The notes beneath the pieces are model-generated. The model did not search any database. It had not been told where the DNA came from and was given only the letters and a program-made list of their open reading frames with translations. 64,000 nucleotides of DNA from positions 744,001-808,000 of the forward strand of contig NZ_JONU01000007.1 of the NCBI RefSeq assembly GCF_000711985.1, in the 5' to 3' direction. The first letter of the stretch is position 1, and each line of letters opens with the position of its first letter. The position numbers and the translations under genes are program-made. This DNA is from Rheinheimera texasensis DSM 17496 (GTDB lineage: Bacteria > Pseudomonadota > Gammaproteobacteria > Enterobacterales > Alteromonadaceae). Below, piece after piece: positions 1 to 7,699 of this stretch.

Positions 1-616
1 CTACGTGCGCCATGTCGACCATCAGGTAAGCACCGACTTTGTCGGCGATATCACGGAAACGTTGCCAATCCACGATGCCTGAATAAGCCGAGAAACCAGC
101 GATGATCAGTTTTGGTTTATGCTCCAGTGCTAAAGCTTCGGCTTGATCATAATCAATCACGCCAGTTTCAGGGTGCAGGCCGTACTGTACAGCTTTGTAC
201 AGCTTACCTGATGAACTGACTGTTGCGCCGTGAGTCAGGTGACCACCGTGCGCCAGACTCATGCCGAGGATAGTGTCGCCAGCATTTAACAGCGCCAGAA
301 ACACCGCTGAGTTTGCCTGAGAACCTGAATGTGGCTGAACGTTCGCGTAATCAGCACCAAACAATTCTTTCGCGCGAGAGATAGCTAAATCTTCTGCGAT
401 ATCAACGAATTCACAGCCACCGTAGTAGCGTTTGTGCGGGTAACCTTCTGCATATTTGTTGGTCAGCTGTGAACCCTGGGCCTGCAGAACTCGTGGGCTG
501 CAGTAGTTCTCAGAAGCGATCAACTCAATGTGATCTTCCTGACGCTGAGTTTCATCAACAATAGCTTGCCATAATTGTGGATCAAAATCGGCAATCGACA
601 TTTCACGCTTTAACAT
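1..616 (-). CDS. glyA: Serine hydroxymethyltransferase, N-terminal part (runs off the left edge)
   Basis: PLP enzyme that interconverts serine and glycine and loads 5,10-methylene-THF, the main one-carbon source of the cytosol. Reading leftward, the protein begins [16 protein letters not shown], which matches the GlyA N-terminus I know from E. coli almost residue for residue. A good AGGAGA Shine-Dalgarno lies just upstream of the ATG at 616. About 205 codons are visible and the C-terminal half lies outside the window. The frame is open to base 1. It is divergent from dinB. A methionine-box-like sequence at 707-722 may tie it to methionine/one-carbon control. Confidence 0.95.
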   Translation of the reverse strand, partial: MLKREMSIADFDPQLWQAIVDETQRQEDHIELIASENYCSPRVLQAQGSQLTNKYAEGYPHKRYYGGCEFVDIAEDLAISRAKELFGADYANVQPHSGSQANSAVFLALLNAGDTILGMSLAHGGHLTHGATVSSSGKLYKAVQYGLHPETGVIDYDQAEALALEHKPKLIIAGFSAYSGIVDWQRFRDIADKVGAYLMVDMAHV

Positions 617-706
617 GGTTTCTCCTGCTTTGGCACAGTCGCAAATTAAGATACAAAAACTGCGCGGTATGATACACCTGTTAAGGTCAGTCTGCACTGC
701 AAAATT

Positions 707-722
707 AGACGTCTGAACATCT
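707..722. promoter_or_regulatory. Candidate MetJ operator (tandem Met boxes) upstream of glyA
   Basis: AGACGTCT at 707-714 is a perfect match to the 8-bp Met-box consensus and is directly followed by GAACATCT (715-722, 5 of 8). MetJ binds two or more adjacent boxes, so one perfect plus one weak box is plausible but not decisive. The site lies about 90 bp upstream of the glyA start. A possible glyA -10 (TATCAT, minus strand, 669-674) sits between. Whether this genome has metJ cannot be seen here. Confidence 0.4.
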
Positions 723-843
723 ACATGCATTCATTCTGTGGCAGATCAGAGCAGTTTAGAGTGCGGCAAACAACAGCTATCGGATCTTTTACACTTTAAC
801 TTGCAAGCGACACTTTACAGTTAGCTTTTTCTGATTATGATAA

Positions 844-859
844 CTGTATACATATACAG
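844..859. promoter_or_regulatory. LexA (SOS) box of dinB
   Basis: CTGT-ATACATAT-ACAG is a perfect match to the gammaproteobacterial LexA consensus CTGT-N8-ACAG, with an AT-rich centre. It ends 12 bp before the dinB ATG, so LexA bound here would cover the promoter or initial transcribed region. No clear Shine-Dalgarno is visible between the box and the ATG, so the transcript may have a very short leader. Confidence 0.9.
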
Positions 860-871
860 TTCAATTGAATC

Positions 872-1927
872 ATGCGCAAAATTATTCATATCGACATGGA
901 TTGTTTTTTTGCCGCCGTCGAAATGCGGGACAATCCGGCCTGGCGACAAGTACCCCTAGCAATTGGTGGCAGCAGGACAGAACGGGGCGTGATTAGTACC
1001 TGTAACTACCCGGCCCGTGCTTTTGGCGTACGTTCAGCAATGCCGACAGGGCAAGCGTTTAAGCTGTGCCCACAGCTGGTACTGGTCCCTGGTAATATGG
1101 AAAAATATAAAGCTGTCAGTACCAGCATTCAGGCTATTTTTCATCGATATACTGACAAAGTCGAACCACTCTCGTTAGATGAAGCTTATCTTGACGTGTC
1201 CGAATGCGACTTGTTCCAAGGTAGTGCCACCCGAATAGCTGAACATATTCGCCAGACCATTTTTCAGGAAACCGGCCTGACGGCTTCAGCTGGTGTTGCA
1301 CCAAACAAGTTTCTGGCAAAAATTGCCAGTGACGAGAATAAACCTGACGGTATGTTTGTGATCCCACCGGAGCAGGTCAGTGGCTTTGTTGCTCATCTGC
1401 AGCTACGCAAAATTCCTGGTGTTGGGCAAAAAACAGCAGAAAAACTGGCCAAATTCGGCCTGCATCGCTGTAGCGATGTCCAAAATGCAGATCTGACTTT
1501 GTTAGTCAGGGAGTTCGGCAGTTTTGCAGAAGTGTTGTTAGAGCGCAGTCAGGGAATTGATCATCGTGCTGTTCACACAGATCGCGAAAGAAAGTCAGTC
1601 GCGGTGGAGCAAACTTTCAGTCAGGATTTAAATAAACCTGAGCAAGGCTTGCAACCCCTTGCAGATATGTATCAAAAGTTATTGCGTCGCATAGAGCGCT
1701 GCGGTGCGCAGGAGCATATCCACAAAGTTGGGATTAAACTGAAATTTCAGGATTTCCATCAAACCACCATAGAGCGACAACACCCTGAGCTTTGCTTTCA
1801 GTTGCTACAGCAGTTATTGACACAAGCCTGGCTCCGGGGTCAGGGCAAAGCAGTACGGCTGGTCGGGATCCATGTTGGTTTAAAAAGTCAGGCAGAGCAG
1901 GCTCAATTGGATCTGGATTGGCAATAA
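872..1927 (+). CDS. dinB: DNA polymerase IV (Y-family translesion polymerase)
   Basis: Error-prone Y-family polymerase that extends past damaged or stalled template. At 351 residues it has the same length as the E. coli enzyme. Catalytic acidic residues are visible: D8 in HIDMDCFF and D103/E104 in SLDEAYLD. The helix-hairpin-helix thumb region (IPGVGQKTAEKLAKFG) and the little-finger domain follow in normal order. The usual C-terminal beta-clamp motif is not obvious in the end sequence. The perfect LexA box immediately upstream predicts SOS induction. The gene stands alone, divergent from glyA and convergent with the cold-shock gene. Confidence 0.96.
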   Translation: MRKIIHIDMDCFFAAVEMRDNPAWRQVPLAIGGSRTERGVISTCNYPARAFGVRSAMPTGQAFKLCPQLVLVPGNMEKYKAVSTSIQAIFHRYTDKVEPLSLDEAYLDVSECDLFQGSATRIAEHIRQTIFQETGLTASAGVAPNKFLAKIASDENKPDGMFVIPPEQVSGFVAHLQLRKIPGVGQKTAEKLAKFGLHRCSDVQNADLTLLVREFGSFAEVLLERSQGIDHRAVHTDRERKSVAVEQTFSQDLNKPEQGLQPLADMYQKLLRRIERCGAQEHIHKVGIKLKFQDFHQTTIERQHPELCFQLLQQLLTQAWLRGQGKAVRLVGIHVGLKSQAEQAQLDLDWQ

Positions 1928-2080
1928 CAGTACATAAAATTTTTATCTCAGCCCCCTTTTTCGCACCAAATAGTTTCAGTATTTGTCGACACTTTACACA
2001 CTGAACTGCAACGCTCATTTCATTCTTGCCGCAAACAACTTAATCAAAACATAAAGGACATAGATAATAAAGAAAGCTAG

Positions 2081-2162
2081 GGATTAAGGAATAAGGAATA
2101 AGGAATAAGGATTAAGGATTAAGGATTAAGGATTAAGGATTAAGGATTAAGGATTAAGGATT
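2081..2162. repeat. 7-bp tandem repeat, about 11.7 copies of GGATTAA/GGAATAA
   Basis: The 301-bp gap between dinB and the cold-shock gene holds a perfect-register heptamer array. It has one GGATTAA (2081), three GGAATAA (2088-2108), then seven GGATTAA (2109-2157) and a final GGATT. Bases 1928-2080 before it show nothing recognisable. The array is outside any convincing reading frame, and there are no unique spacers, so it is not CRISPR. Such short arrays can vary in copy number by strand slippage; any function here is unknown. Confidence 0.95.
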
Positions 2163-2180
2163 TCAGCATTTACAAAAACA

Positions 2181-2204
2181 AAAAGCCGGCAGAAGCCGGC
2201 TTTT
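2181..2204. terminator. Bidirectional intrinsic terminator between dinB and the cold-shock gene
   Basis: AAAAGCCGGC-AGAA-GCCGGCTTTT: a 10-bp perfect stem with a GC core, a 4-nt loop and T-runs on both strands. It lies 24 bp beyond the stop of the leftward cold-shock gene and can also stop dinB transcription. Confidence 0.88.
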
Positions 2205-2228
2205 CAGGAAACTTTTCTGAGCTTGCTA

Positions 2229-2441
2229 TTAAGCAACTACAGTTACGTTCTCTGCCTGAGGACCTTTCTGGCCTTCAGTTACTTCGAAAGTCACTTTCTG
2301 ACCTTCTACCAGCGTGCGACGGCCGGTACCGTTGATAGCGCGGAAGTGTACGAATACATCTTTGCCGCCTTCGCGCTCAATGAAACCAAAACCTTTATCT
2401 TCGTTGAACCACTTAACGGTGCCGGAAATTAATTGTGACAT
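2229..2441 (-). CDS. Cold-shock-domain protein (CspA family)
   Basis: Small single-stranded nucleic acid chaperone of 70 residues, a single OB-fold cold-shock domain. RNP1 (KGFGFIE) and RNP2 (VFVHF) are intact, and the N-terminus [16 protein letters not shown] is typical of CspA/CspC/CspE-type proteins. An AAGAGA Shine-Dalgarno precedes the ATG at 2441. The terminator at 2181-2204 closes the gene. The upstream intergenic region (2442-2728) includes a GC-rich hairpin that would lie in the mRNA leader, so cold-responsive leader control is possible but not shown. Which csp paralogue this is cannot be decided from sequence alone. Confidence 0.95.
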   Translation of the reverse strand: MSQLISGTVKWFNEDKGFGFIEREGGKDVFVHFRAINGTGRRTLVEGQKVTFEVTEGQKGPQAENVTVVA

Positions 2442-2522
2442 AACATTCTCTTACTTTAACTATATTTGCCATTGACTGGCGACTTAAATATTACCGGCCA
2501 CGTTCGAGCTAGTACATATTAC

Positions 2523-2555
2523 GACCCCATTATGTGGGAACCACTGGGTGGGGTC
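2523..2555 (-). promoter_or_regulatory. Hairpin in the putative 5' leader of the cold-shock gene
   Basis: GACCCCA (2523-2529) pairs with TGGGGTC (2549-2555), and inside it GTGG (2534-2537) can pair with CCAC (2541-2544). It lies 82-114 nt upstream of the csp ATG, within the distance covered by the long leaders of cspA-type mRNAs. It has no U-tract, so it is not a terminator. The rest of 2442-2728 holds AT-rich promoter-like sequence but no promoter I can assign with confidence. Confidence 0.4.
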
Positions 2556-2728
2556 AATAGGTATTGCTGATCCAACGGAAAATAAAATTAACCGTCTGTT
2601 GACCGTTCCTGTTGAGTGCAAAATAAAACCTTTGCAAACAAAACCTTGGCAGTAAATGTGTTCAATTAACACTCAGCTGCTGTTCGCAGTGTAGCACCGA
2701 ATTGTGTCGAAAAAGCAATCATCTCAAA

Positions 2729-4051
2729 TTATTTTTGCTTTTTTTTCATTGGCGCTGAACCGTCGTCGCCACCCTGGAAAAACTGTGGCTTTTTCTTTGG
2801 CAACGGGCTGTCAGCCGACTTCATTTTGTTGTTGCCCGCCCCTGCCGTCTTCTTCTGAGGTTTAACCACGGGTTTTACTGGCTGCTTTTTCTTTACTATG
2901 CCATCAAATTTTGCGGTCAAACCTTCAATCAGGGCCATTTCAAGCGGTCGGCGCAAAAACTGCTCAATCGCACTGAAGGCAGCAATATCTTTCGGGCCAA
3001 CCAGCGAATACGCCAGGCCTTGCTGACCGGCACGCCCGGTTCTGCCGATACGGTGCACGTATTCTTCCGGGTGTTTAGGTAAATCAAAGTTGATCACATG
3101 CGAAACCTGCAGCAAGTCCAGGCCCCTTGAGGCAACATCTGTCGTGACCAGCACCTGATACTTATTTGCGGCAAATGACTGCATCACACTATTTCGCTGT
3201 GCTTGCGTTAGTTTGCCATTCAGGCCAACCGCGGCAAAGCCAGCGGTCTGGACCAGCGCGGCGAGGCGCTCGGTATCTTCCCGGGTCGCCGTGAACAAAA
3301 TCAGCTGACGGATAGGTTCAGACCGTAAAAAATGCATCAATAATGCTTCTTTATGTGTCAGATTATCCGCAAAATAACAAAGCTGCCGGATGTCTTTATG
3401 TGGGTCATAACCAGCGCCCAATGCAACCCGATATGGGTCCTTGAGCAAAGATAACGCCAGCTCATTGACTTCGGCATGGTCTAAAGTGGCTGAAAACATT
3501 AATGTCTGACGTAAACGGTGTGACGCCTGTTTGTGGATTGCATTGATCTGCGGCATGAAACCGAGGTCCAGCATACGGTCAGCTTCATCCAGGATTAACA
3601 TTTCAAGCCCTTGTAAAAAAAAGCTTTTATGTTCCAGGTGGTCGGCAAGACGTCCGGGCGTCGCGACAATAATATGTGGCTGGCGCTTTAAGATTTTTTC
3701 CTGGTCGTTGAAATTTTCACCACCCACGATAAAAGCAGGGGTTAAACGCGTATTGGCGACAAACAGCCGCAGCTGCGCATAAATCTGCTGCGCCAGTTCT
3801 CGGGTTGGTGCCAGAATGACTGCACGCGGGTCTTGTGCTGACAGTGGTTTGCTACGCAACAGCCGCTGCATCATCGGCAGCAGATAAGCCAGCGTCTTGC
3901 CAGAGCCGGTTTTTGAAGAAACGATTAAATCCTTGCCCTGCATCACTGCAGGAATAGCCTCTTGCTGAATTTCTGTTGGTTGGGTAAAACCCAAATGTTG
4001 AATTGAACGCAGCAGACGGGGATCTAACGCGAGTTCCTGAAAAGCGGCCAT
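2729..4051 (-). CDS. DEAD-box ATP-dependent RNA helicase, SrmB/RhlE type
   Basis: RNA helicase of 440 residues, likely acting in ribosome assembly or mRNA turnover. The Q motif (GFTQPTEIQ), Walker A (SSKTGSGKT), PTRELA, DEAD (ILDEADRML), SAT (FSATL), and the helicase C motifs (TTDVASRGLD and HRIGRTGRAG) are all present in order. The last roughly 60 residues are Lys-rich and low complexity, a common RNA-binding tail. Among E. coli paralogues it looks closest to SrmB to my eye, but RhlE cannot be excluded. The gene is divergent from the DUF2058 gene, with 131 bp between starts. Confidence 0.93.
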   Translation of the reverse strand: MAAFQELALDPRLLRSIQHLGFTQPTEIQQEAIPAVMQGKDLIVSSKTGSGKTLAYLLPMMQRLLRSKPLSAQDPRAVILAPTRELAQQIYAQLRLFVANTRLTPAFIVGGENFNDQEKILKRQPHIIVATPGRLADHLEHKSFFLQGLEMLILDEADRMLDLGFMPQINAIHKQASHRLRQTLMFSATLDHAEVNELALSLLKDPYRVALGAGYDPHKDIRQLCYFADNLTHKEALLMHFLRSEPIRQLILFTATREDTERLAALVQTAGFAAVGLNGKLTQAQRNSVMQSFAANKYQVLVTTDVASRGLDLLQVSHVINFDLPKHPEEYVHRIGRTGRAGQQGLAYSLVGPKDIAAFSAIEQFLRRPLEMALIEGLTAKFDGIVKKKQPVKPVVKPQKKTAGAGNNKMKSADSPLPKKKPQFFQGGDDGSAPMKKKQK

Positions 4052-4182
4052 AAGTACTCTGAAGCTGAAAATAATCGCTTAGCATACCGTAAATCAATGC
4101 TGCCGTCAGCCACAGCGCTTGGCAAGACAGCGCAACACATGGAACAATAACCGTCATTTTTTCGAGAACGCTGGATTTAAAT

Positions 4183-4716
4183 ATGAGCAAATCACTGGCC
4201 GAGCAGCTATTAAAAGCAGGCCTTGGCGATGCCAAAAAGCTGAAAAACATCAAAAAAGAACAACATAAAGAACGGGTTCAGGCTGGCAAAAATGGGCAGG
4301 TTATCAATCAGGCTGCGGTACTGGCCGAGCAGGCAAGACAAGCACAAATCGCTAGGGACCGGGAATTAAATCAGCAGAAAAAAGCTGAAGCCGACCGTAA
4401 GTCGCTAATTGCCCAAGTCAAACAACTCATTGAAATGAATATCATCACCGATAAAGGCGAACTGGGCTTCAACTTTACTGACTCCAATAAAATCAAGAAA
4501 ATTTACGTCAGTGAAAAAGTGCATCAGCAATTAGTCAAAGGTCTGATTGCAATTGCAAAGCTTGGTGAGCAATATCATTTGGTGCCGATCCAAATCGCAG
4601 AAAAAATCCAGCTGCGTCAACCTGAAGCGATTGTGCTGCTGAATCAGCAAGATACACAGGCGCCTGAAGACGACCCATACGCAGACTTTAAGATCCCTGA
4701 CGATTTAATGTGGTAA
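4183..4716 (+). CDS. DUF2058 family protein (YaiL-like)
   Basis: Cytosolic protein of 177 residues that begins MSKSLAEQLLKAGLGDAKK, the hallmark start of the DUF2058/YaiL family. A highly charged, probably coiled-coil segment (residues about 15-80, rich in Lys, Gln, Ala and Glu) is followed by a compact C-terminal domain with the motif NFTDSNKIKKIYV. YaiL homologues are linked in the literature I know to nucleoid or ribosome association, but no reaction is established. It is first in a rightward run with the next three genes. No strong Shine-Dalgarno precedes the ATG. Confidence 0.85.
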   Translation: MSKSLAEQLLKAGLGDAKKLKNIKKEQHKERVQAGKNGQVINQAAVLAEQARQAQIARDRELNQQKKAEADRKSLIAQVKQLIEMNIITDKGELGFNFTDSNKIKKIYVSEKVHQQLVKGLIAIAKLGEQYHLVPIQIAEKIQLRQPEAIVLLNQQDTQAPEDDPYADFKIPDDLMW

Positions 4717-4740
4717 GTCTTGGTAGCTAAGGGAGAGCAG

Positions 4741-5010
4741 ATGTCAGTCAATCAAAGTAAAACGATGGTAGTGAGCTGGTTGTTGTTGTCAGTGACCGGG
4801 GTTGTCGCCTGTTGGGCCAGTTTGTTCAATGGTCAGTTTGAAACTATTTATGGCTTGCCCAGCGTTATAGGGGCAGCAATGCTGATGTGGATCCGTCAGC
4901 AGCCGAATTTCTATGCCCAGCCTTTCTACCGGTTGAGCTGGCAAATCAGCATGATATTACTGTGGCTGCTGTTAGTACCAGGTTGCTATTATTTGGCCAG
5001 CCAATTTTGA
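4741..5010 (+). CDS. Small inner-membrane protein, unrecognised
   Basis: I do not recognise this 89-residue protein. Two clear hydrophobic helices are visible (residues about 10-30 and 68-88), with a shorter hydrophobic stretch around 37-52. I chose the ATG at 4741 because GGGAGAG sits ideally upstream; an in-frame TTG at 4720 lacks one. The gene follows DUF2058 by 24 bp, and its TGA overlaps the proposed TTG start of the next gene in the sequence TTGA, so the two are probably translationally coupled. Confidence 0.7.
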   Translation: MSVNQSKTMVVSWLLLSVTGVVACWASLFNGQFETIYGLPSVIGAAMLMWIRQQPNFYAQPFYRLSWQISMILLWLLLVPGCYYLASQF

Positions 5011-5534
5011 CATCGCCTGAACTCTCGCTGCAACCTGCCCAAAAGACACAGTTGTGGCATTTACAAAGCCTGTTCCACTCTGCTGCAGAGATTCGGCATT
5101 GGGGCGGCGAAGGGTTTTCATATCCACTGCAACGCCAACATTTTTTGCAGCAGTTATTGCTCCCTGACACTGAAGCATTCGTTCTGATGCATGCCGAAAA
5201 CCTGTTGGCTTTTGGCCAGATATGCGATCGGTTCGACAAAATCCATCTGGCCCGTTTGCTGGTGCTGCCACCATATCGGCGGCAGGGTTTTGCGCGGGTG
5301 TTAGTCGCCGGTTTATTGCAGCAGGGATTGAAGCGCTGGCCGACCCGCTCCGCGTCGCTTTATGTCTATAAAAACAACAGCGCGGCTATCCACAGCTACC
5401 AGCGTCTTGGCTTTCAAGCGGGTCCACAACCGGCTGCGCATCGTGCTGATTTGCATTTTATGACATTGCCCAATCAGGCCTGCTGTGCACTGGCTGCTGC
5501 CGCCCCAGTCTTCATCAATCACGGAGAACCCTGA
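5007..5534 (+). CDS. GNAT-family N-acetyltransferase
   Basis: About 175 residues. The acetyl-CoA-binding motif A (LLVLPPYRRQGFARVLVAGL, with RRQGFA as the pyrophosphate loop) and the downstream NNSAAIHSYQRLGF motif B are clear, so acetyl transfer is likely; the substrate is unknown. There is no ATG near the expected start. A TTG at 5007 overlaps the TGA of the upstream membrane gene (TTGA) and gives a domain-length protein. The frame stays open upstream to 4887, but that stretch lies inside the previous gene. Its own TGA overlaps the ATG of the next gene (TGATG). Confidence 0.75.
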   Translation: MTSPELSLQPAQKTQLWHLQSLFHSAAEIRHWGGEGFSYPLQRQHFLQQLLLPDTEAFVLMHAENLLAFGQICDRFDKIHLARLLVLPPYRRQGFARVLVAGLLQQGLKRWPTRSASLYVYKNNSAAIHSYQRLGFQAGPQPAAHRADLHFMTLPNQACCALAAAAPVFINHGEP

Positions 5535-5998
5535 TGCCGATTTGGATAGACGCGGATGCATGCCCGAAAGTGTGTCGTGACATGTTATTGCGCGCCGGTG
5601 AACGTTTAAAAATCGAGCTGAACTTTGTCGCCAATCACGCCTTGCCGCTGCCACGTGCGCCCTGGTGCCGGCAATTCCGGGTTGAAGCAGGCTTTGACGT
5701 CGCTGACAACCTGATTGCCAAGTCAGTTCGACCTGGCGACCTGGTGATGACACAAGACATTCCACTTGCGGCTATTTGTGTCGCACAAGGCGCGACGGTG
5801 TTGACACCACGCGGCGACAAACTCGATAAAGACAACGTGCAGGTCCGGCTTGCCGTACGCAATCTGCAGGAAGAATTACGCAGTGCCGGCATGGTCAGCG
5901 GTGGCCCGCCAGCGATTGACCAGCGCGATCGGCAAAAATTTGGCAATGCTCTGGACCAATACCTGCAACAATGGCAACGCAGGCAGCCTCCGGTCTGA
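5534..5998 (+). CDS. UPF0178/DUF188 family protein (YaiI/YqxD-like)
   Basis: Protein of 154 residues opening with MPIWIDADACPKVCRDML and carrying DxxDNLI, PGDLVMTQDIPLA and TPRGDKLDKDNV, the signature blocks of the YaiI/YqxD family. The conserved Asp residues and the fold resemble PIN/NYN-type nucleases, so a metal-dependent nuclease role is a reasonable but unproven guess. GGAGAA precedes the ATG, which overlaps the stop of the GNAT gene. It converges on yafS with 1 bp between the stop codons and no terminator. Confidence 0.88.
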   Translation: MPIWIDADACPKVCRDMLLRAGERLKIELNFVANHALPLPRAPWCRQFRVEAGFDVADNLIAKSVRPGDLVMTQDIPLAAICVAQGATVLTPRGDKLDKDNVQVRLAVRNLQEELRSAGMVSGGPPAIDQRDRQKFGNALDQYLQQWQRRQPPV

Positions 5999-5999
5999 C

Positions 6000-6740
6000 T
6001 TAGAGCTCGCCCTGCTGCCGGACACTGACGCCTTTTACCGCCGGCTTAAAGCTGTTAGTCAGCTGCCATTTCGGTTTGATTGGCGTTAAGGGCAACGTCC
6101 GTTTGCGCGCAATCAGCACATAAGCAGCGCCAAAATAATTCAGATGTTGCTCAGCCCAGAGCCGAAACGCCGAATCCGCCTTAGATTGCGCCAGCATGCT
6201 GGTGCAAAACAGTCGCTGTTCGTACAAAACTTCAAAGCCTAGCAGTTGCAACCAGTCTTTTACCCTTGACTGCGAAAAAAACCGGCCAGACCAGGGAAAC
6301 CTTTGATGCAGGCCAGGCCATAACTTCAGCAGTCCCATCAGACTATAGGGATTAAATCCACTCATCAGCAGATAACCATCCGGCATCAGCACACGATGGG
6401 CTTCGCGGATCACATGATGCGGATCCTGAGTGTATTCCAGGCAATGCGCCAATAACACGGCATCGACGGCATGCTCAATAAATGGCAGGTCATCCGGATC
6501 GGCAATCACGGACACCTGATCCCCCCCTGTTGCCAGATGAATTTGATGCCGGATGCCACAAGCCGTGGTATCGAGCTGGCAACTCAGTGTGCCCACTTTA
6601 AGCAAGTGATAGCCAAAAATACGCGGCCACCACAGGTTAAACTGACTTTCGAGCTGCTTTGCCAGTACCTCACCCTGCGCAAACGCATGCCAGTGTTGCG
6701 GCACCTGACTGAGCGCATAACGGCTTAAAGCTGGTTTCAT
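6000..6740 (-). CDS. yafS: Class I SAM-dependent methyltransferase, YafS-like
   Basis: Protein of 246 residues, putative methyltransferase. The C-terminal part of the SAM fold is visible (LPFIEHAVDAVLLAHCLEY, then HRVLMPDGYLLMSGFNPYSLMG). The starting sequence MKPALSRY matches the YafS start I recall, so I place the start at 6740 rather than the TTG at 6824. In E. coli yafS is also divergent from gloB, which supports orthology. The canonical glycine-rich SAM motif near the N-terminus is weak (LDTTACGIRHQI), as in YafS. The substrate is unknown. Confidence 0.85.
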   Translation of the reverse strand: MKPALSRYALSQVPQHWHAFAQGEVLAKQLESQFNLWWPRIFGYHLLKVGTLSCQLDTTACGIRHQIHLATGGDQVSVIADPDDLPFIEHAVDAVLLAHCLEYTQDPHHVIREAHRVLMPDGYLLMSGFNPYSLMGLLKLWPGLHQRFPWSGRFFSQSRVKDWLQLLGFEVLYEQRLFCTSMLAQSKADSAFRLWAEQHLNYFGAAYVLIARKRTLPLTPIKPKWQLTNSFKPAVKGVSVRQQGEL

Positions 6741-6755
6741 CCTCGCCACCCCCGG

Positions 6756-6761
6756 TATAAT
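6756..6761 (+). promoter_or_regulatory. Possible -10 element for gloB
   Basis: TATAAT on the plus strand in the 111-bp divergent gap between yafS and gloB, 90 bp before the gloB ATG. No good -35 at 16-18 bp spacing is visible, so this is only a candidate. Confidence 0.35.
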
Positions 6762-6851
6762 CCGCGATATACTGCGCGAAGACTGCCGGCATGCTTCAGT
6801 TGAAGGCATTGGCTGCTGCAACAATTATCTTTATGACTCATAGGATTGCTG

Positions 6852-7619
6852 ATGCACCTCACCCCGGAAGCTATTCCAATTCTGCAGGATAACTACATCT
6901 GGCTGTTGCGCCAAGGGGCCAATGCAATTGTGGTAGACCCGGGGCAATATCAGCCGGTGGCTGATTATCTGCAACAACAGCATTTACTACTTCGGGCGAT
7001 ATTGGTAACCCATCAACATCCTGACCATATCGGCGGACTTTCGCAACTTGCCGCTGACTGGCCCGAAGCGGCGGTCCTGGTGCCGCAGGCAGCTGCGACG
7101 GATGTTCAGTTGGCCGGTCGTCAGGTTCAGAATGGTGAATTGCTTCAGATCAACGAGTGGCAAGGCGCCATTTCGGTGCTTGGCGTACCTGGCCATACCT
7201 TAAATCATCTGGCTTTTCTGGTGGATGGCACGCCACCGGTATTGTTCTGTGGCGACACGCTGTTCAGTGCGGGCTGTGGCCGTCTATTTGAAGGAACTGT
7301 AGCCCAAATGTTGCAATCGCTGCAGCGTCTGTCAGCTTTGCCTGCAACGACATTAGTCTGCTGTGCTCATGAATATACCCTGGCCAATCTGCGATTTGCC
7401 CTCGAAGTTGAACCTGATAATCAGACGCTGGTCGAATACCAGCGCCACGCAGTCGCGTTACGATCTGACGGAGTACCGACCCTCCCAAGTCAAATCGGAC
7501 TTGAACTTGCGGTAAATCCATTTTTGCGCTGCCATGAGCCTTTGTTACAACAGCGCTGGTCGCAGCCGGATGCATTGTCGCTTTTTACGTTTTTGCGACA
7601 ATGGAAAAACCGATTTTAA
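6852..7619 (+). CDS. gloB: Hydroxyacylglutathione hydrolase (glyoxalase II)
   Basis: Zinc-dependent thioesterase of the metallo-beta-lactamase fold that hydrolyses S-lactoylglutathione to D-lactate and glutathione, the last step of methylglyoxal detoxification. The metal motif THQHPDHIGG is intact, followed by GHTLNH, FCGDTLFSAGCGRLFEG and CAHEYTLANLRFA, all typical of GloB. The length of 255 residues is normal. The ATG at 6852 has AGGA at a proper distance; the TTG at 6846 is too close to it. The mltD neighbour and divergent yafS reproduce the enterobacterial arrangement. Confidence 0.96.
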   Translation: MHLTPEAIPILQDNYIWLLRQGANAIVVDPGQYQPVADYLQQQHLLLRAILVTHQHPDHIGGLSQLAADWPEAAVLVPQAAATDVQLAGRQVQNGELLQINEWQGAISVLGVPGHTLNHLAFLVDGTPPVLFCGDTLFSAGCGRLFEGTVAQMLQSLQRLSALPATTLVCCAHEYTLANLRFALEVEPDNQTLVEYQRHAVALRSDGVPTLPSQIGLELAVNPFLRCHEPLLQQRWSQPDALSLFTFLRQWKNRF

Positions 7620-7699
7620 TACGGCTTGCAATTACGAATCAGCCCGTTACTATACGCGGCCTTCGTGTTGCCGCTGGCAACTGAATTCAGGAAAAATGC

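Noticed and set aside
2081-2162. CRISPR-like array
   Set aside because: Repeats are only 7 bp and contiguous, with no spacers and no cas genes.
3852-4253. Open frame of 133 codons on the minus strand
   Set aside because: Covers the divergent gap and parts of the helicase and DUF2058 genes in the wrong frame; no domain recognised.
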